A stretch of DNA of 64,000 nt from Mariniphaga sp964398855 (GCA_964398855.1 CAYNOQ010000001.1:1-64000); one strand, 5' to 3'. Positions 8,166 to 17,985 are shown, counted from the stretch's first letter. The notes: a model not told the origin generated them from the letters alone. Made by a program: numbers and translations.

Positions 8166-8340
8166 CTGCAAAATTCACATAAAACACCTCACCTTTAACC
8201 CTATCTGAGCTGTAAAGTGGTTGTTCCTATGTTGTTGCCGTCGGCAAAAAGGTCAATGATTATATCCAAAAGTCCGAAAATATAATGAGCAATTGCAATG
8301 CAACTTGCCCTGTATAGAAACCAAAACCGGTGTTAATTCT

Positions 8341-8952
8341 TTACGGACTGATCTGCAGGCTTTCCTGAATTAAAAAGTTTGTTTTTACGTCTTCATAAAA
8401 TTTTGCAAAGCTAACCTGCATATAGGGTATAAGCCATAAAAATCCAATTCCTAATGTTAAAATACAAAGCAGCGCCCAGCCAAAAAAGCGCAATCCCAGG
8501 CCAAGAAGCTTCCATTTATAACCTTTCATCATCTTTTTGCTTCTGTTTATTGCTTCCATTGCACCAATTGAGCCATCATCTGCCAGAATGTAAAAGGTCA
8601 TTGAATAGGATATAGCCGCAATTATCCCGGGTACTATTAATAAAATCATCCATAACAGGATGAACAAAACCATTAACAGATAGGCAGCTAATGCAGTTCC
8701 GAAATTATTGAAACCCTGAAATATCTGCTCTAATCTGGCGTCCTGCTCCCTTGAAAGGGCAAGGGCAAAAATGGCAAGACCTAAAGTAAATGGTCCTGTA
8801 ATCAGGAGGGATGCAATTGCTCCGAAAATTGGAATAATTGATAAAACCCCGGAGATTAAAAAATATACCAGAAAGGTACCAATGGCTAATCCCCATCTGC
8901 CTTTCAGGGATTTTCTCGCCATTTGCATCAAAACAACATTTTTAGTTTTCAT
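8341..8952 (-). CDS. Polytopic membrane protein, DUF975-like
   Basis: A 203-residue integral membrane protein with about five or six hydrophobic segments (about residues 22-45, 50-66, 85-125 as a hairpin, 150-180). The segment LLIVPGIIAAISYSMTFYIL followed by GAMEAINRSKKMMKGYKW matches the conserved core of DUF975-type proteins, where the IVPGI helix precedes an amphipathic ..A...S..MM.G.K motif. Molecular role unknown. It is transcribed away from nnr and I found no TAnnTTTG element upstream. Confidence 0.65.
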   Translation of the reverse strand: MKTKNVVLMQMARKSLKGRWGLAIGTFLVYFLISGVLSIIPIFGAIASLLITGPFTLGLAIFALALSREQDARLEQIFQGFNNFGTALAAYLLMVLFILLWMILLIVPGIIAAISYSMTFYILADDGSIGAMEAINRSKKMMKGYKWKLLGLGLRFFGWALLCILTLGIGFLWLIPYMQVSFAKFYEDVKTNFLIQESLQISP

Positions 8953-9257
8953 AATCAGTTTTTTTATGTTTCCTACTTGTAAGGCTTTTCGGCGCCGCCC
9001 CGTTTTTTAAGCAATTCCCGCCCACACATTTTGCTTAATAGCCAGTAAAAATAGTTTATTATGCCAGATTACCACCAACTTATAATACTTTTTTAAATAA
9101 TTTAAATTGTTTTATTCCCTATGCTTTTCAAATAATTAAAAGTTGAATTATAAAATTCTGGTTGCCTTGTATGGTCTTCAATAATTACTTTTGTATCATC
9201 TGCATGCAAAACATAAATATTTTTAGCAGATTTGACAAAACGGTTAAAGCGAAAATT
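8953..9257. other. Divergent intergenic region (DUF975-like gene / nnr)
   Basis: 305 bp between divergent genes, AT-rich, holding the nnr promoter at 9167-9193. Nothing else was recognised. The in-frame ATG at 9162 lies within the promoter and is an unlikely start. Confidence 0.5.
9167..9193 (+). promoter_or_regulatory. Putative promoter of nnr
   Basis: TTG at 9167-9169 and TACTTTTG at 9186-9193 fit the Bacteroidetes -33/-7 pattern with a 16-bp spacer. This gives a leader of roughly 55-60 nt before the ATG at 9258. Confidence 0.45.
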
Positions 9258-10766
9258 ATGAAACTTTTTACAACAAGACAGATAGCCGGAATTGACCGCT
9301 ACACTATCGAAAATGAACCCGTTAAAGATATCGACCTGATGGAGCGGGCTGCATGGGAAATCAGCCAGTGGCTGATAGGAAACTGTTCTTATGAGCAAAA
9401 AATGGTTTTTTTCGCCGGTCCCGGAAACAATGGCGGCGATGCGCTGGCAATTGCACGGCAAATGGCAGGAATCGGCTACGAATGTGAAGTTTATCTTTCC
9501 CGTTTTGGGAAGGAGCTGAAAGGTTCGCCCGCCGAAAATTGGGAAAGGCTGAAAGAGCAGGGGAAGGCAAAACTTTCCGAATTATTAACGATTAACAACT
9601 TCCCCGAAACTGACGAAGATGATTTGCTGATTGACGGACTGTTTGGCTCGGGATTAACCCGTCCGATAGAAGGGCTTGCCGCTGAAATTGTCAAAAAAAT
9701 CAACAACCTGCCCAATACCACCATTGCCATTGATATTCCCAGCGGATTGATGGGCGAGGATAACAGCAGAAATATCTCCGAAAATATCATAACAGCTGAC
9801 TATACACTGACCTTTCAATTTCCGAAAATCAGTTTCTTCTTTGCAGAAAACGAATGTTTTACAGGCAAATGGGAGGTTTTACCCATTGGGTTGCATCCGG
9901 AAGGAATTGCCCGGACTCCTTCACCTTTCGCTCTGGTTGAGAAGGAAGATGTCCGCAAAATGATTCCGCCACGTTCAAAATTTGCCCACAAGGGAACTTT
10001 CGGCCACGCTTTGCTCATTGCCGGAAGCTATGGGAAGACGGGAGCGGCGGTATTGGCTGCAAAAGGGGCTTTGCGCGCGGGAACCGGACTGCTCACGGTT
10101 CATGTTCCGAAATGCGGCTATCCGATTATTCAGACTGCCATACCCGAAGCGATGGCAAGCGTTGATATCCATGAATTTCATTTCACTCAACTCCCCGAAT
10201 TGACTTCTTATTCTGCAATTGGTATTGGTCCCGGACTTGGAACGGAAAAGGAAACCGCACTGGCGCTGTTCGAATTGATTGAAAAAGTTGACACGCCTCT
10301 TATTTTGGATGCCGATGCACTGAATATTCTTTCCGAAAACAAAGCATGGCTGAAAAAACTGCCGGAAAACAGCATTCTGACACCTCATCCCGGTGAGTTT
10401 GAGCGGCTTGCCGGAAAAACTGAAAACTCGTGGCAACGGATACAAAAGCAGATGCAGCTGGCTCAGGAGCTGAAAGTGATTATAGTACTGAAAGGAGCGC
10501 ACACCTCAATTGCCCTGCCAGACGGAAAACTTTTGTTCAACTCAACCGGAAATCCCGGAATGGCAACGGCAGGCAGCGGCGATGCGCTCACCGGAATTAT
10601 TTTGGGGCTGCTGGCTCAGAAAATTCCTGCCGCACACGCTGCAATTGCCGGCGTTTTTCTGCATGGACTTGCCGGCGACCTTGCCGTAAGGGAAAAATCG
10701 GAAAATGCACTCATCGCGGGCGATATAAATGAATTTCTCGGGAAAGCATTCGCTGTGCTAAAATGA
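9258..10766 (+). CDS. nnr: Bifunctional NAD(P)HX epimerase / ADP-dependent dehydratase
   Basis: A 502-residue cytoplasmic repair enzyme that restores hydrated, damaged NADH and NADPH. The N-terminal YjeF/NnrE epimerase domain (about residues 1-215) shows FFAGPGNNGGDALAIARQM and the DGLFGSGL motif. The C-terminal ribokinase-like NnrD dehydratase domain (about 225-495) has HKGTFGHALLIAGS, TPHPGEFERL and the ATP-site motif TAGSGDALTG. Full-length fusions of this size are standard in bacteria. The ATG at 9258 places MKLFTTRQIAGIDRYTI at the N-terminus, as in homologues; an upstream ATG at 9162 would add 32 unconserved residues. Confidence 0.93.
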   Translation: MKLFTTRQIAGIDRYTIENEPVKDIDLMERAAWEISQWLIGNCSYEQKMVFFAGPGNNGGDALAIARQMAGIGYECEVYLSRFGKELKGSPAENWERLKEQGKAKLSELLTINNFPETDEDDLLIDGLFGSGLTRPIEGLAAEIVKKINNLPNTTIAIDIPSGLMGEDNSRNISENIITADYTLTFQFPKISFFFAENECFTGKWEVLPIGLHPEGIARTPSPFALVEKEDVRKMIPPRSKFAHKGTFGHALLIAGSYGKTGAAVLAAKGALRAGTGLLTVHVPKCGYPIIQTAIPEAMASVDIHEFHFTQLPELTSYSAIGIGPGLGTEKETALALFELIEKVDTPLILDADALNILSENKAWLKKLPENSILTPHPGEFERLAGKTENSWQRIQKQMQLAQELKVIIVLKGAHTSIALPDGKLLFNSTGNPGMATAGSGDALTGIILGLLAQKIPAAHAAIAGVFLHGLAGDLAVREKSENALIAGDINEFLGKAFAVLK

Positions 10767-10860
10767 GTTAATGCTTCTCTGCATATCATTGAAAAAAGAT
10801 TTTGCCTTGTTATGCGCCGGAAAAGTTCTATTTTTAGCTCGTAAATTAAAAATCAGAAAA

Positions 10861-11964
10861 ATGAGAATATTAATTTTTATACTGTCCGTTTTGCTGGCGT
10901 TGCCCGCTTTAGGACAAAAAAGAAGAACTGACGATAGCGCTGCTCATCTGTTTCAGGAAGGGATAACCTATGCGCTACCGCGTACCGGACTGAGAATCAC
11001 CGTAAGTGCGGTAAGGGAATCCTTTGTTCCCGGTCCTTATGCTGCGTATGCAGAGCAGCTGTTAGGGATAACAAATGCCAAAAACCGCGCATCTGTCAAC
11101 TGGACTTTTGACAATCTGGAGATGGAAACTTTTGTGGAGCCCGACCCGGGACAAGTTTACAAAACCACGGGAAATGTTGCTTTTCTGGTTAACATGACTG
11201 CTGATGGTTTGCTGGCTGGAATCAATACCGGACATGCGCCCGAAGGAGTTCCGCTGCTGAAAATCAACCCATTAACCGGCGACAGCCGCAGTGATGACGG
11301 TTTTTCTTTTGCAAACATCAATGACACTCCCCTTTTTGCACCCGGCGATTCATCAAACAACTTCAGACCATACCGCATCAGCAGCGAGCGAAAAGCTGCC
11401 GAAGCTGCCGAACGCGTGTTAGAGTGCCGTCAGGCAAAATACCAGATGGTTTCCGGACTAATGGATGAGTTTCATCCCGACGGAAATGCATACACCGTCA
11501 GCCTCAACGAACTCGAAAAAATCGAAGAAGATTACCTGAGCCTTTTCACCGGGCGGACCACTTTTCAGAATGAAGTTTTCAGCTTCGACTTTGTTCCCAC
11601 TTCTACTTCTGACCGTGGTGAAGTTGTTTTCCGCTTCTCGGATGATGCTGGCGTTTTACCGGCTTCCGACCTTTCCGGAAAACCGGTTACGCTCAGGGTG
11701 GAACCGGAAAAAGGACTGGCATCAAAGTATGCTGAACTTGCTCCCTCGCAAAGCCCGGACGCCGGGGAAAGTAAGGTGTTTTACCGTATGCCGGTTACCG
11801 TAAACATTACGCTGGCGTATGAGTTGAAAACAATTGCCACTGCGCGCACCATCATGTCGCAGTTCGGGCAGATTGCGCCAATTCCCGAAGAGCTGCTTAC
11901 CGGGGAATATGCCGTTGAGTTTCATCCTGAAACGGGCACCGTGAAATCCATTAGAAAAAAATAG
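10861..11964 (+). CDS. DUF4831 family exported protein
   Basis: A 367-residue protein with a signal peptide (hydrophobic residues 4-18, ending ALGQ). The mature part matches DUF4831 as found in Bacteroidetes: an ITYALPRTGLRITV strand near the N-terminus, RPYRISSERKAAEAAERVLECR near the middle, and a final YRMPV...L domain. Probably periplasmic or surface located; function unknown. The start at 10861 is chosen because the signal peptide begins there. TATTTTTA at about 10828-10835 is a near match to the -7 element. A strong terminator follows. Confidence 0.78.
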   Translation: MRILIFILSVLLALPALGQKRRTDDSAAHLFQEGITYALPRTGLRITVSAVRESFVPGPYAAYAEQLLGITNAKNRASVNWTFDNLEMETFVEPDPGQVYKTTGNVAFLVNMTADGLLAGINTGHAPEGVPLLKINPLTGDSRSDDGFSFANINDTPLFAPGDSSNNFRPYRISSERKAAEAAERVLECRQAKYQMVSGLMDEFHPDGNAYTVSLNELEKIEEDYLSLFTGRTTFQNEVFSFDFVPTSTSDRGEVVFRFSDDAGVLPASDLSGKPVTLRVEPEKGLASKYAELAPSQSPDAGESKVFYRMPVTVNITLAYELKTIATARTIMSQFGQIAPIPEELLTGEYAVEFHPETGTVKSIRKK

Positions 11965-11970
11965 ACGCTA

Positions 11971-12006
11971 AAAAAAGGGTAGTCAGATAAAAGACTGCCC
12001 TTTTTC
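11971..12006 (+). terminator. Intrinsic terminator after the DUF4831 gene
   Basis: AAAAAAGGGTAGTC pairs with GACTGCCCTTTTT (one G-T wobble) around an 8-nt loop and ends in a T-run. It separates the DUF4831 gene from the MFS gene. Confidence 0.8.
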
Positions 12007-12045
12007 AGTTTCAATTTCGAAAATAAATAAACGAAAAATCGAATA

Positions 12046-13710
12046 ATGAACACATCTAAAAAAATGCTGAGTGACTCGGCAGCCATCCGCTGGTTAGCTC
12101 TTGTGCTGGTGAGCAGCCTTATGTTTTCAACCTACTATTTTCAGGATTTCTTTTCGCCGCTGCGCGAGTTGATGGAGACCGATTTAGGAATCAACAGTGA
12201 AGAATTTGGCAGAATTATCGGGCTTACCACCATAGCCAATATGTTCGGAATGATTATCATTGGCGGAATCATTTTGGACAAATGGGGAATCCGGCTTGCC
12301 GGCCTCGCTTTCGGCGGTCTGGCGGCTGTTGGCGGTCTCATCACTGCGCTGGCTTCCATGGGATATTTCGGTGCGGATAAATCTTCAATGCTCACCGGAC
12401 TGATTATCGGGCGCATTCTGTTCGGCTCCGGGCTGGAAGTTGTCTGCGTGGTAGCAACCCGCGCCATTGTCAAATGGTTTAAGGGTTATGAAATGGCTTT
12501 AGCCATGGCTATCAACATGGGATTCGGACGTTTAGGCTCGGCACTTGCCATTGCCATTTCCCTTGACATTGCAGGCGTAACCGTTTCGCCGGCAGTTGTG
12601 TTTGCCGCTTCGCTCATCGGTTTATCCCTGATTTTCTTTGTGATTTACATGTTTTTCGATATTAAACTGGATAATCAGCTGAAAGCAGACAAAGTATCCG
12701 GAAATGCTCATGAAAATAGTGACGCCGGAGAAGCAGATGAAGATTTCAAATTCTCCGACCTGGTGAAATTGGTTACCAACAAATCATTTATTTATATCAC
12801 GCTGCTTTGTGTCGCTTTCTATTCCGCAGTTTTTCCGTTTATTCAATATGCACCCGACCTGTTGGTCAATAAGTTCGGGTTCAGCTATTCCCTGCCTTCA
12901 TCGGCAGCAGTAGTGGCATTCGGAAGCGAAGCGCTTGGAAGCTCTCTCGTTTTCATTGTGATATTTATTTTTGCACTGCTGGTAACGCTGGTACCCAACA
13001 ATTTAAAGGAGAAGAGCGCCAAAAGATTGTCTGTGGCAATCATCCTGGGAATTTTTGCAATCGCCGTTTTTCTTGTGCGCGACACTTTGGGCATCTGGCT
13101 TACCAACGGACCTAAAACAGCATCGCTCATTCCATTGGGAACCATAATTTTCACCCCAGTTTTTGGCAGCTATGTTGACCGGAAGGGAAAAGCCGCCTCA
13201 CTGATGATTTTGGGTTCGCTTCTGCTCATTTTTGCGCACCTGTCTCTCTCCGTTTTCCAATCCCCGCTTCTTGCCTATTTCGGTCTGCTCAGCCTTGGAG
13301 TTGCCTTTTCGCTGGTGCCTGCGGCAATGTGGCCCTCGGTTGCCAAAATTGTTGCCGAAAACCGATTAGGAACCGCCTATGCAACCATGTTTACGGTGCA
13401 AAACTGGGGTTTGGGCGCTTTCTTCTGGGGAATCGGGGCATTGCTCTATAAAGTAAATCCATTGGTGGTTAAAGCAATTTCCGATATGCGCGAATCTCTT
13501 CTGGCGCAAGGCTTATCGGGCGGTGAAGTTTCCGATAAGATTAAATTGCTACAGCTGGATGGTTCACTTCCCTATTACAATTATACCTGGCCGATTCTGA
13601 TGCTGGTTGTCTGCGGAATTATCTCCATTTTTCTTGCATTCAAACTGAAACAGGCAGACCGGGAACAGGGCTACGGACTGGAATTGCCGTCAGACCAAAA
13701 ACCGGAGTAA
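12046..13710 (+). CDS. MFS transporter
   Basis: A 554-residue inner-membrane major facilitator protein. About 12 or more hydrophobic segments are visible, with the cytoplasmic loop 2-3 motif GGIILDKWGIRLAG near residue 72, and the second-half equivalent FGSYVDRKGKAASL near residue 373. A charged, hydrophilic loop (DAGEADEDFKFSD) separates the two halves around residue 226. An extra helix pair around residues 300-350 makes it larger than the usual 400-450 residues. It precedes pepD by 70 bp, so import of peptides or amino acids is possible, but substrate cannot be read from the sequence. Confidence 0.8.
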   Translation: MNTSKKMLSDSAAIRWLALVLVSSLMFSTYYFQDFFSPLRELMETDLGINSEEFGRIIGLTTIANMFGMIIIGGIILDKWGIRLAGLAFGGLAAVGGLITALASMGYFGADKSSMLTGLIIGRILFGSGLEVVCVVATRAIVKWFKGYEMALAMAINMGFGRLGSALAIAISLDIAGVTVSPAVVFAASLIGLSLIFFVIYMFFDIKLDNQLKADKVSGNAHENSDAGEADEDFKFSDLVKLVTNKSFIYITLLCVAFYSAVFPFIQYAPDLLVNKFGFSYSLPSSAAVVAFGSEALGSSLVFIVIFIFALLVTLVPNNLKEKSAKRLSVAIILGIFAIAVFLVRDTLGIWLTNGPKTASLIPLGTIIFTPVFGSYVDRKGKAASLMILGSLLLIFAHLSLSVFQSPLLAYFGLLSLGVAFSLVPAAMWPSVAKIVAENRLGTAYATMFTVQNWGLGAFFWGIGALLYKVNPLVVKAISDMRESLLAQGLSGGEVSDKIKLLQLDGSLPYYNYTWPILMLVVCGIISIFLAFKLKQADREQGYGLELPSDQKPE

Positions 13711-13780
13711 AAACATGGGAGTCGGATATTTAAAATACTGTACGCTAAAATATTCTGTAAATTCAAAATTTATCCAAAAG

Positions 13781-15244
13781 ATGAAAAAAATAAATGAAAT
13801 AAAACCGGTGGAAGTGTGGCGGATTTTCGATCAGATGCTGGCTATTCCGCGCCCTTCCGGACATGAAGAAAAAATTCAGGACTGGGCTGAAAATTTCGGA
13901 AAAAAGCTTGGTCTGGAAACGCTGAAAGACAGCGCCGGAAATGTAATTATCAGAAAGCCGGCAACTCCCGGAATGGAGAACCGAAAAGGTGTTGTTTTAC
14001 AGGGACATCTGGATATGGTTCCGCAAAAAAACCGCGATAAAAAACACGATTTTACTGCCGATGGCATTGAAGCCGTCATTGATGAAAATTGGGTGAAAGC
14101 CAACGGCACAACTCTCGGCGCCGACAACGGAATCGGGGTTTCTGCCGCATTAGCGGTGCTGGCTGCAAAAGACCTGAAACACGGTCCGCTGGAAGTTTTG
14201 CTGACTGCCACCGAAGAAACCGGTATGGATGGCGCAAATGGACTTGAAGCCGGCGTGCTCCGGGGAGAAATATTAATCAATACCGATTCGGAAGATGAAG
14301 GTGAGCTGTATGTGGGCTGTGCCGGCGGTGAAGATGTCAATGCGGTTTTCCACTATACCGAAGAAGAAGTTCCTGCCGGATATGCAGGTTATAAACTGAA
14401 TGTTACCGGATTAAAAGGAGGGCACTCGGGAATCGACATACGCCTGCAACGCGGAAATGCGATCAAGGTTTTTTTCAGAATTCTGCACGAAGCGCAGGAA
14501 AAATTTGGCGCACGCCTCGTTTCCGTTGACGGCGGCAGTCTGCGCAATGCCATTCCGCGCGAAGCTTTTGGCATCGTTGCCGTAAAGGAATCCGATGCTG
14601 ACAGATTTTTAGCTTTAGTCAATGAAATTTCCGAAATCATAAAAAAAGAGCTGGCAGACACAGAACCGGAACTGACAGTTACAACAGAAAAAGCCGGATT
14701 GCCAACGGCAATTCCGGATGAGAAAACGCAGAAAAATCTTGCAAAAGCTGTAATTGCATGCCCAAACGGTGTTATCCGCATGAGCGACAGCATGGAAGAT
14801 TTGGTGGAAACGTCATCCAATCTGGCAATCCTTAAATCGGATGCCGGCAAGAAAACCATCAGCGCCGATTTTCTGATGCGAAGCTCGGTTGATTCGGCAA
14901 AAAATGATTTAGGCGAACGCATAAAGGCAGTTTTTGAACTTGCCGGCGCCGAAGTTACCTTTTCAGGAGAATATCCCGGCTGGAAGCCCAATATGAATTC
15001 GTCCATACTGAAGTCGATGCAGGAAGTGTATCACCAAGAGTTTGGGAAAATCCCCGAAATTAAAGCCATTCACGCCGGATTGGAGTGCGGAATCATTGGC
15101 GGAAAATACCCGGAAATGGACATGATCTCCTTTGGTCCCACCATCCGTTTTCCCCATTCACCCGACGAAAAGGTGAATATCGAAACCGTCCAAAAATTCT
15201 GGGACTTTTTGGTAGCTACATTGGAGAGTATTCCTGTAAAGTGA
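13781..15244 (+). CDS. pepD: Aminoacyl-histidine dipeptidase (PepD-like, M20)
   Basis: A 487-residue cytosolic M20-family dipeptidase, matching the usual length near 485. Metal-site motifs are in place: GHLDMVP near residue 78, ADNGIG near 118, the catalytic TEETGMDGA near 146, and NTDSEDEGEL near 170. GLKGGHSG and the final HAGLECGIIGGK...SFGP complete the family pattern. It hydrolyses Xaa-His and other dipeptides using two zinc ions. The start at 13781 aligns with homologues (MKKINEIKP); the frame opening at 13715 would add 22 unconserved residues. It ends 12 bp from the convergent ThuA-like gene. Confidence 0.92.
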   Translation: MKKINEIKPVEVWRIFDQMLAIPRPSGHEEKIQDWAENFGKKLGLETLKDSAGNVIIRKPATPGMENRKGVVLQGHLDMVPQKNRDKKHDFTADGIEAVIDENWVKANGTTLGADNGIGVSAALAVLAAKDLKHGPLEVLLTATEETGMDGANGLEAGVLRGEILINTDSEDEGELYVGCAGGEDVNAVFHYTEEEVPAGYAGYKLNVTGLKGGHSGIDIRLQRGNAIKVFFRILHEAQEKFGARLVSVDGGSLRNAIPREAFGIVAVKESDADRFLALVNEISEIIKKELADTEPELTVTTEKAGLPTAIPDEKTQKNLAKAVIACPNGVIRMSDSMEDLVETSSNLAILKSDAGKKTISADFLMRSSVDSAKNDLGERIKAVFELAGAEVTFSGEYPGWKPNMNSSILKSMQEVYHQEFGKIPEIKAIHAGLECGIIGGKYPEMDMISFGPTIRFPHSPDEKVNIETVQKFWDFLVATLESIPVK

Positions 15245-15256
15245 ATGGGGTGAGCT

Positions 15257-16480
15257 TTACTCCACCTTCATCCTGTCCAATGCAAACTGCGCATAATCAG
15301 CCAGTTCGGGATTTTGTCTGAGCTGTTCAAAAACAGGAATGTATTCATCGTTTGCCATCCAGGAAAATTCTTTGAGCAGCACTTTTTTACACTCAACCGT
15401 AGCTTTTGAAGAGTTGAGCAGCTTCAAAATAAGCTGATGATATTCAGCCATTTTCTGTTCATTACTGCTGTTTTCGGCTACAAGCTTTCTCAAAACATTA
15501 AAGGCTTCATAAGATTTTCCCGTTTCATATTTTTCAAGCCGGCTCAAAAAAGGTGTAATTCCATCCTGAGCATCTTCAAAATATTCCCATTGGAGACTTT
15601 GGTTTTCAGTGGGGAAGCTTTCCGGCAGCTTTTGTTTTACTTTTCCGGTAGCTGCCCATTCGGCACCGCGTTGAAGGGTTACAACAAAACCGGCACACTC
15701 CATAGCCGGGAAAAAATTGCCATTCCCGGCATGTCCCAAAACCGTATGAAATACCCTTCCCTTACCATAGGAAACAGTCATCAGCACCGGCTCATTTCTC
15801 CCGGTTCCGCCATATTTTTCATCCGCAAACGAATAGGATAGAACTTCAAGGTTTTTTGCTGGTCCGCGCAATTCGGAATAGAGCTCATCCTTTGCATGGA
15901 GCCATTTTTCAGGCAATCCTTTTAAAATGGGATGTGCGGGCTGAAAAGCCTGCACTGCAAACTCATGCTGCTGTCCGTGCGAGCCGCCCCTGCCGGGAGA
16001 ACTGTCTTTGACCACTTCACCATCAACAACATAAACATACGGGCCAGAATCTTCATTACGTCCTTCCCAGCCACCCAATCCTATGATTTCATTATACTCT
16101 GCCCAATCGGGGAAAGCGTTATCGGCAGCGTGATAGACCACCACGCCCCCACCATCCCTTACATAATTCACAAAATTGGTTTGCGTTTCGTCAGGCCAGC
16201 TGTCGCCGTTATAATCGAGCACTATCAGGTCATAATTTTTGAAATCTATAACAAACTCCGACATATCCTTTCCGCTCTCCGGTGAAACCCGGATTTCTAC
16301 GGTAAACAGGTCTGTTTTTTCAAGAATATCTTTCAAATATAAACTGCTTTTTTGCCAGTTGTGGTTATTTTGTCCGGTAAGAATCAGCGCTTTCATTCCG
16401 GATTGCTGCGTACAGGAAGAAAATGCGGCAGCAATTGCAAAAAGGACTAAAACTGTCCATGTTTTTAATTCTTTCATCAT
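15257..16480 (-). CDS. ThuA-like domain lipoprotein
   Basis: A 407-residue exported protein with a lipoprotein signal (hydrophobic residues 10-21, FSSC lipobox). The ThuA domain (about residues 30-255), a class I glutamine amidotransferase-like fold, is shown by ALILTGQNNHNW, DLIVLDYNGDSWP, VVVYHAADNAFPDW and GRVFHTVLGH. The remaining 150 residues form a helical extension. ThuA-like proteins occur in sugar-utilisation loci and often beside Gfo/Idh/MocA oxidoreductases, as here: the oxidoreductase gene lies 21 bp upstream on the same strand. Likely a glycan- or sugar-derivative-processing partner; the substrate is unknown. Either of two adjacent ATG codons may be the start. Confidence 0.82.
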   Translation of the reverse strand: MMKELKTWTVLVLFAIAAAFSSCTQQSGMKALILTGQNNHNWQKSSLYLKDILEKTDLFTVEIRVSPESGKDMSEFVIDFKNYDLIVLDYNGDSWPDETQTNFVNYVRDGGGVVVYHAADNAFPDWAEYNEIIGLGGWEGRNEDSGPYVYVVDGEVVKDSSPGRGGSHGQQHEFAVQAFQPAHPILKGLPEKWLHAKDELYSELRGPAKNLEVLSYSFADEKYGGTGRNEPVLMTVSYGKGRVFHTVLGHAGNGNFFPAMECAGFVVTLQRGAEWAATGKVKQKLPESFPTENQSLQWEYFEDAQDGITPFLSRLEKYETGKSYEAFNVLRKLVAENSSNEQKMAEYHQLILKLLNSSKATVECKKVLLKEFSWMANDEYIPVFEQLRQNPELADYAQFALDRMKVE

Positions 16481-16501
16481 TTTGCTTTTTGATTTATCTG
16501 T

Positions 16502-17800
16502 TTATAGTTCAGGAAGTTCCCATGGATTTCTATAGGGTCTTTTCAACAGCCGTGTTGCAAAACTGTTTCCATCGGTAAATTTTTCGCCAATCGGGTCCCA
16601 GTTCAGTTTCTGTCCGGTTATCATGGCAATTTCTCCCAACAAAGCCACGCTGATAGAGCGGTGTCCGGCTTCAGCGGGAGCAATCGTTTCTTTCCGGGCT
16701 TTCACGCAATCAATGAAGTTTTGCTTATGGTCATCACTTTTGTAGATTTGAATCTCATTCTTCCCGATTTTCTCTTTCAGAATGTTTTCGTTGGAAGCTT
16801 TCAGTCCGCCGCGTGTAACGTGAATCCACCCTTCTGTTCCTTTCCAGACCACGCCCATTCCGTGCTCAAGCCGGGAGGAATTGGCGATGCGCATTTTCAG
16901 TCCGTCGGCATAAGTTGCATGAATATCGTACTCCACAAACACATCAAAAATGCCGTCGTTGTTGGTTCTTCCCTTCCCTTCAATAGTAACCGGTCCGGTA
17001 TTTTCAAGACCTAACCCCCAGTGGGCTATGTCGATATGATGTCCCGCCCAGTCGGTGAGCTGTCCGCCGGAGTAGTCGGTTATCCATCTCCAGTTCCAGT
17101 GCAAAACTCCGCGAAAAGGCACCTGCGGCGCTGGACCAAGCCACATTTCCCAGTTGACGCCATCGGGAACCGGTTGTACTGGCGGATTTCCGACATAGGA
17201 ACCGCCATCGGGCAAGCCGACTTCCACGTAATCAACTTTTCCGATTCTGCCGTTGCGCACCAGCTCAACAGCGTGGTGGAAATTTGCTTCCGAGCGCTGC
17301 TGACTGCCTGTTTGCCAGATAATATTGTTCCGGTTAACCGCATTGACAATAGTCCGGCTTTCAATAATTGAACGTGCCAGCGGCTTTTCGCCGTAAATAT
17401 CAATTTTTTTGTTTGCTGCTGCCACAGATACTAATGCATGCCAGTGGTCGGGCAGGGCAATGAGCGCAGTGTCAGGGTTTTCCTTCTCTAAAATTTCGCG
17501 GTAATCTGTGTAAACGCGACAGTCGGAATTTTCATATTTTTTATCCACACCATTTTTTACCCTGACCAACTGGTTCTGGTCAACATCGCAAAGCGCCACA
17601 ACCTGCATTTCTTTTGAATTCAAAAAGCTGCTTAAATCGTAGCCGCCCTGTGAACCGCACCCGATCAGTATCATGGTTACCCGGTCGCTTGGAGCTACAT
17701 GCCCGTCACGTCCCAATGCGGATGCTCTGATGAATGTGGGAATCAGGCTTAATCCGGCAGATGCCGCTCCTGCCTTTTTGATAAACTTGCGTCTTTCCAT
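16502..17800 (-). CDS. Gfo/Idh/MocA-type oxidoreductase with Tat signal
   Basis: A 432-residue NAD(P)-dependent oxidoreductase-family protein. The N-terminus has a twin-arginine signal (MERRKFIKKAG...). A Rossmann domain follows (MILIGCGSQGGYDL, CDVDQNQL, DTALIALPDHWH, GEKPLA), the last being the characteristic EKP lysine motif. The C-terminal domain includes WNWRWITDYSGGQLTDWAGHHIDIAHWGLG, typical of exported members acting on glycans. Export in folded form with bound cofactor is expected. It is co-transcribed with the ThuA-like lipoprotein gene, the pair probably acting on a sugar or glycoside in the periplasm. Confidence 0.88.
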   Translation of the reverse strand: MERRKFIKKAGAASAGLSLIPTFIRASALGRDGHVAPSDRVTMILIGCGSQGGYDLSSFLNSKEMQVVALCDVDQNQLVRVKNGVDKKYENSDCRVYTDYREILEKENPDTALIALPDHWHALVSVAAANKKIDIYGEKPLARSIIESRTIVNAVNRNNIIWQTGSQQRSEANFHHAVELVRNGRIGKVDYVEVGLPDGGSYVGNPPVQPVPDGVNWEMWLGPAPQVPFRGVLHWNWRWITDYSGGQLTDWAGHHIDIAHWGLGLENTGPVTIEGKGRTNNDGIFDVFVEYDIHATYADGLKMRIANSSRLEHGMGVVWKGTEGWIHVTRGGLKASNENILKEKIGKNEIQIYKSDDHKQNFIDCVKARKETIAPAEAGHRSISVALLGEIAMITGQKLNWDPIGEKFTDGNSFATRLLKRPYRNPWELPEL

Positions 17801-17918
17801 TTGCTGTTTTTTTGGTTATACTTTTTAAAATCAATCTGTTGTGTAAACCAGAACTCTTTCCGGTTGCATTTTACATAAATATCCTGTTTTATAAGATATA
17901 ATTGTAATACGTAATGAG

Positions 17919-17949
17919 CAAATGTAAAAGGAAAATTCCTGAATTACAA
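17919..17949 (-). promoter_or_regulatory. Putative promoter of the oxidoreductase-ThuA operon
   Basis: Read on the minus strand, TACATTTG (17926-17919) matches TAnnTTTG, with TTG (17949-17947) 20 bp upstream. The gene starts about 119 bp downstream, giving a long leader. Pattern only. Confidence 0.4.
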
Positions 17950-17985
17950 CAGAACCGCGAAATTAAACCAATCTAAAATCCAGTA

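Noticed and set aside
13715..13780. Upstream start for pepD
   Set aside because: The extra 22 residues do not match the family, whose N-terminus aligns with the ATG at 13781.
15240..15265. GGGGTGAG/CTCCACC stem between pepD and the ThuA-like gene as a terminator
   Set aside because: The arms do not pair well and no T-run follows.
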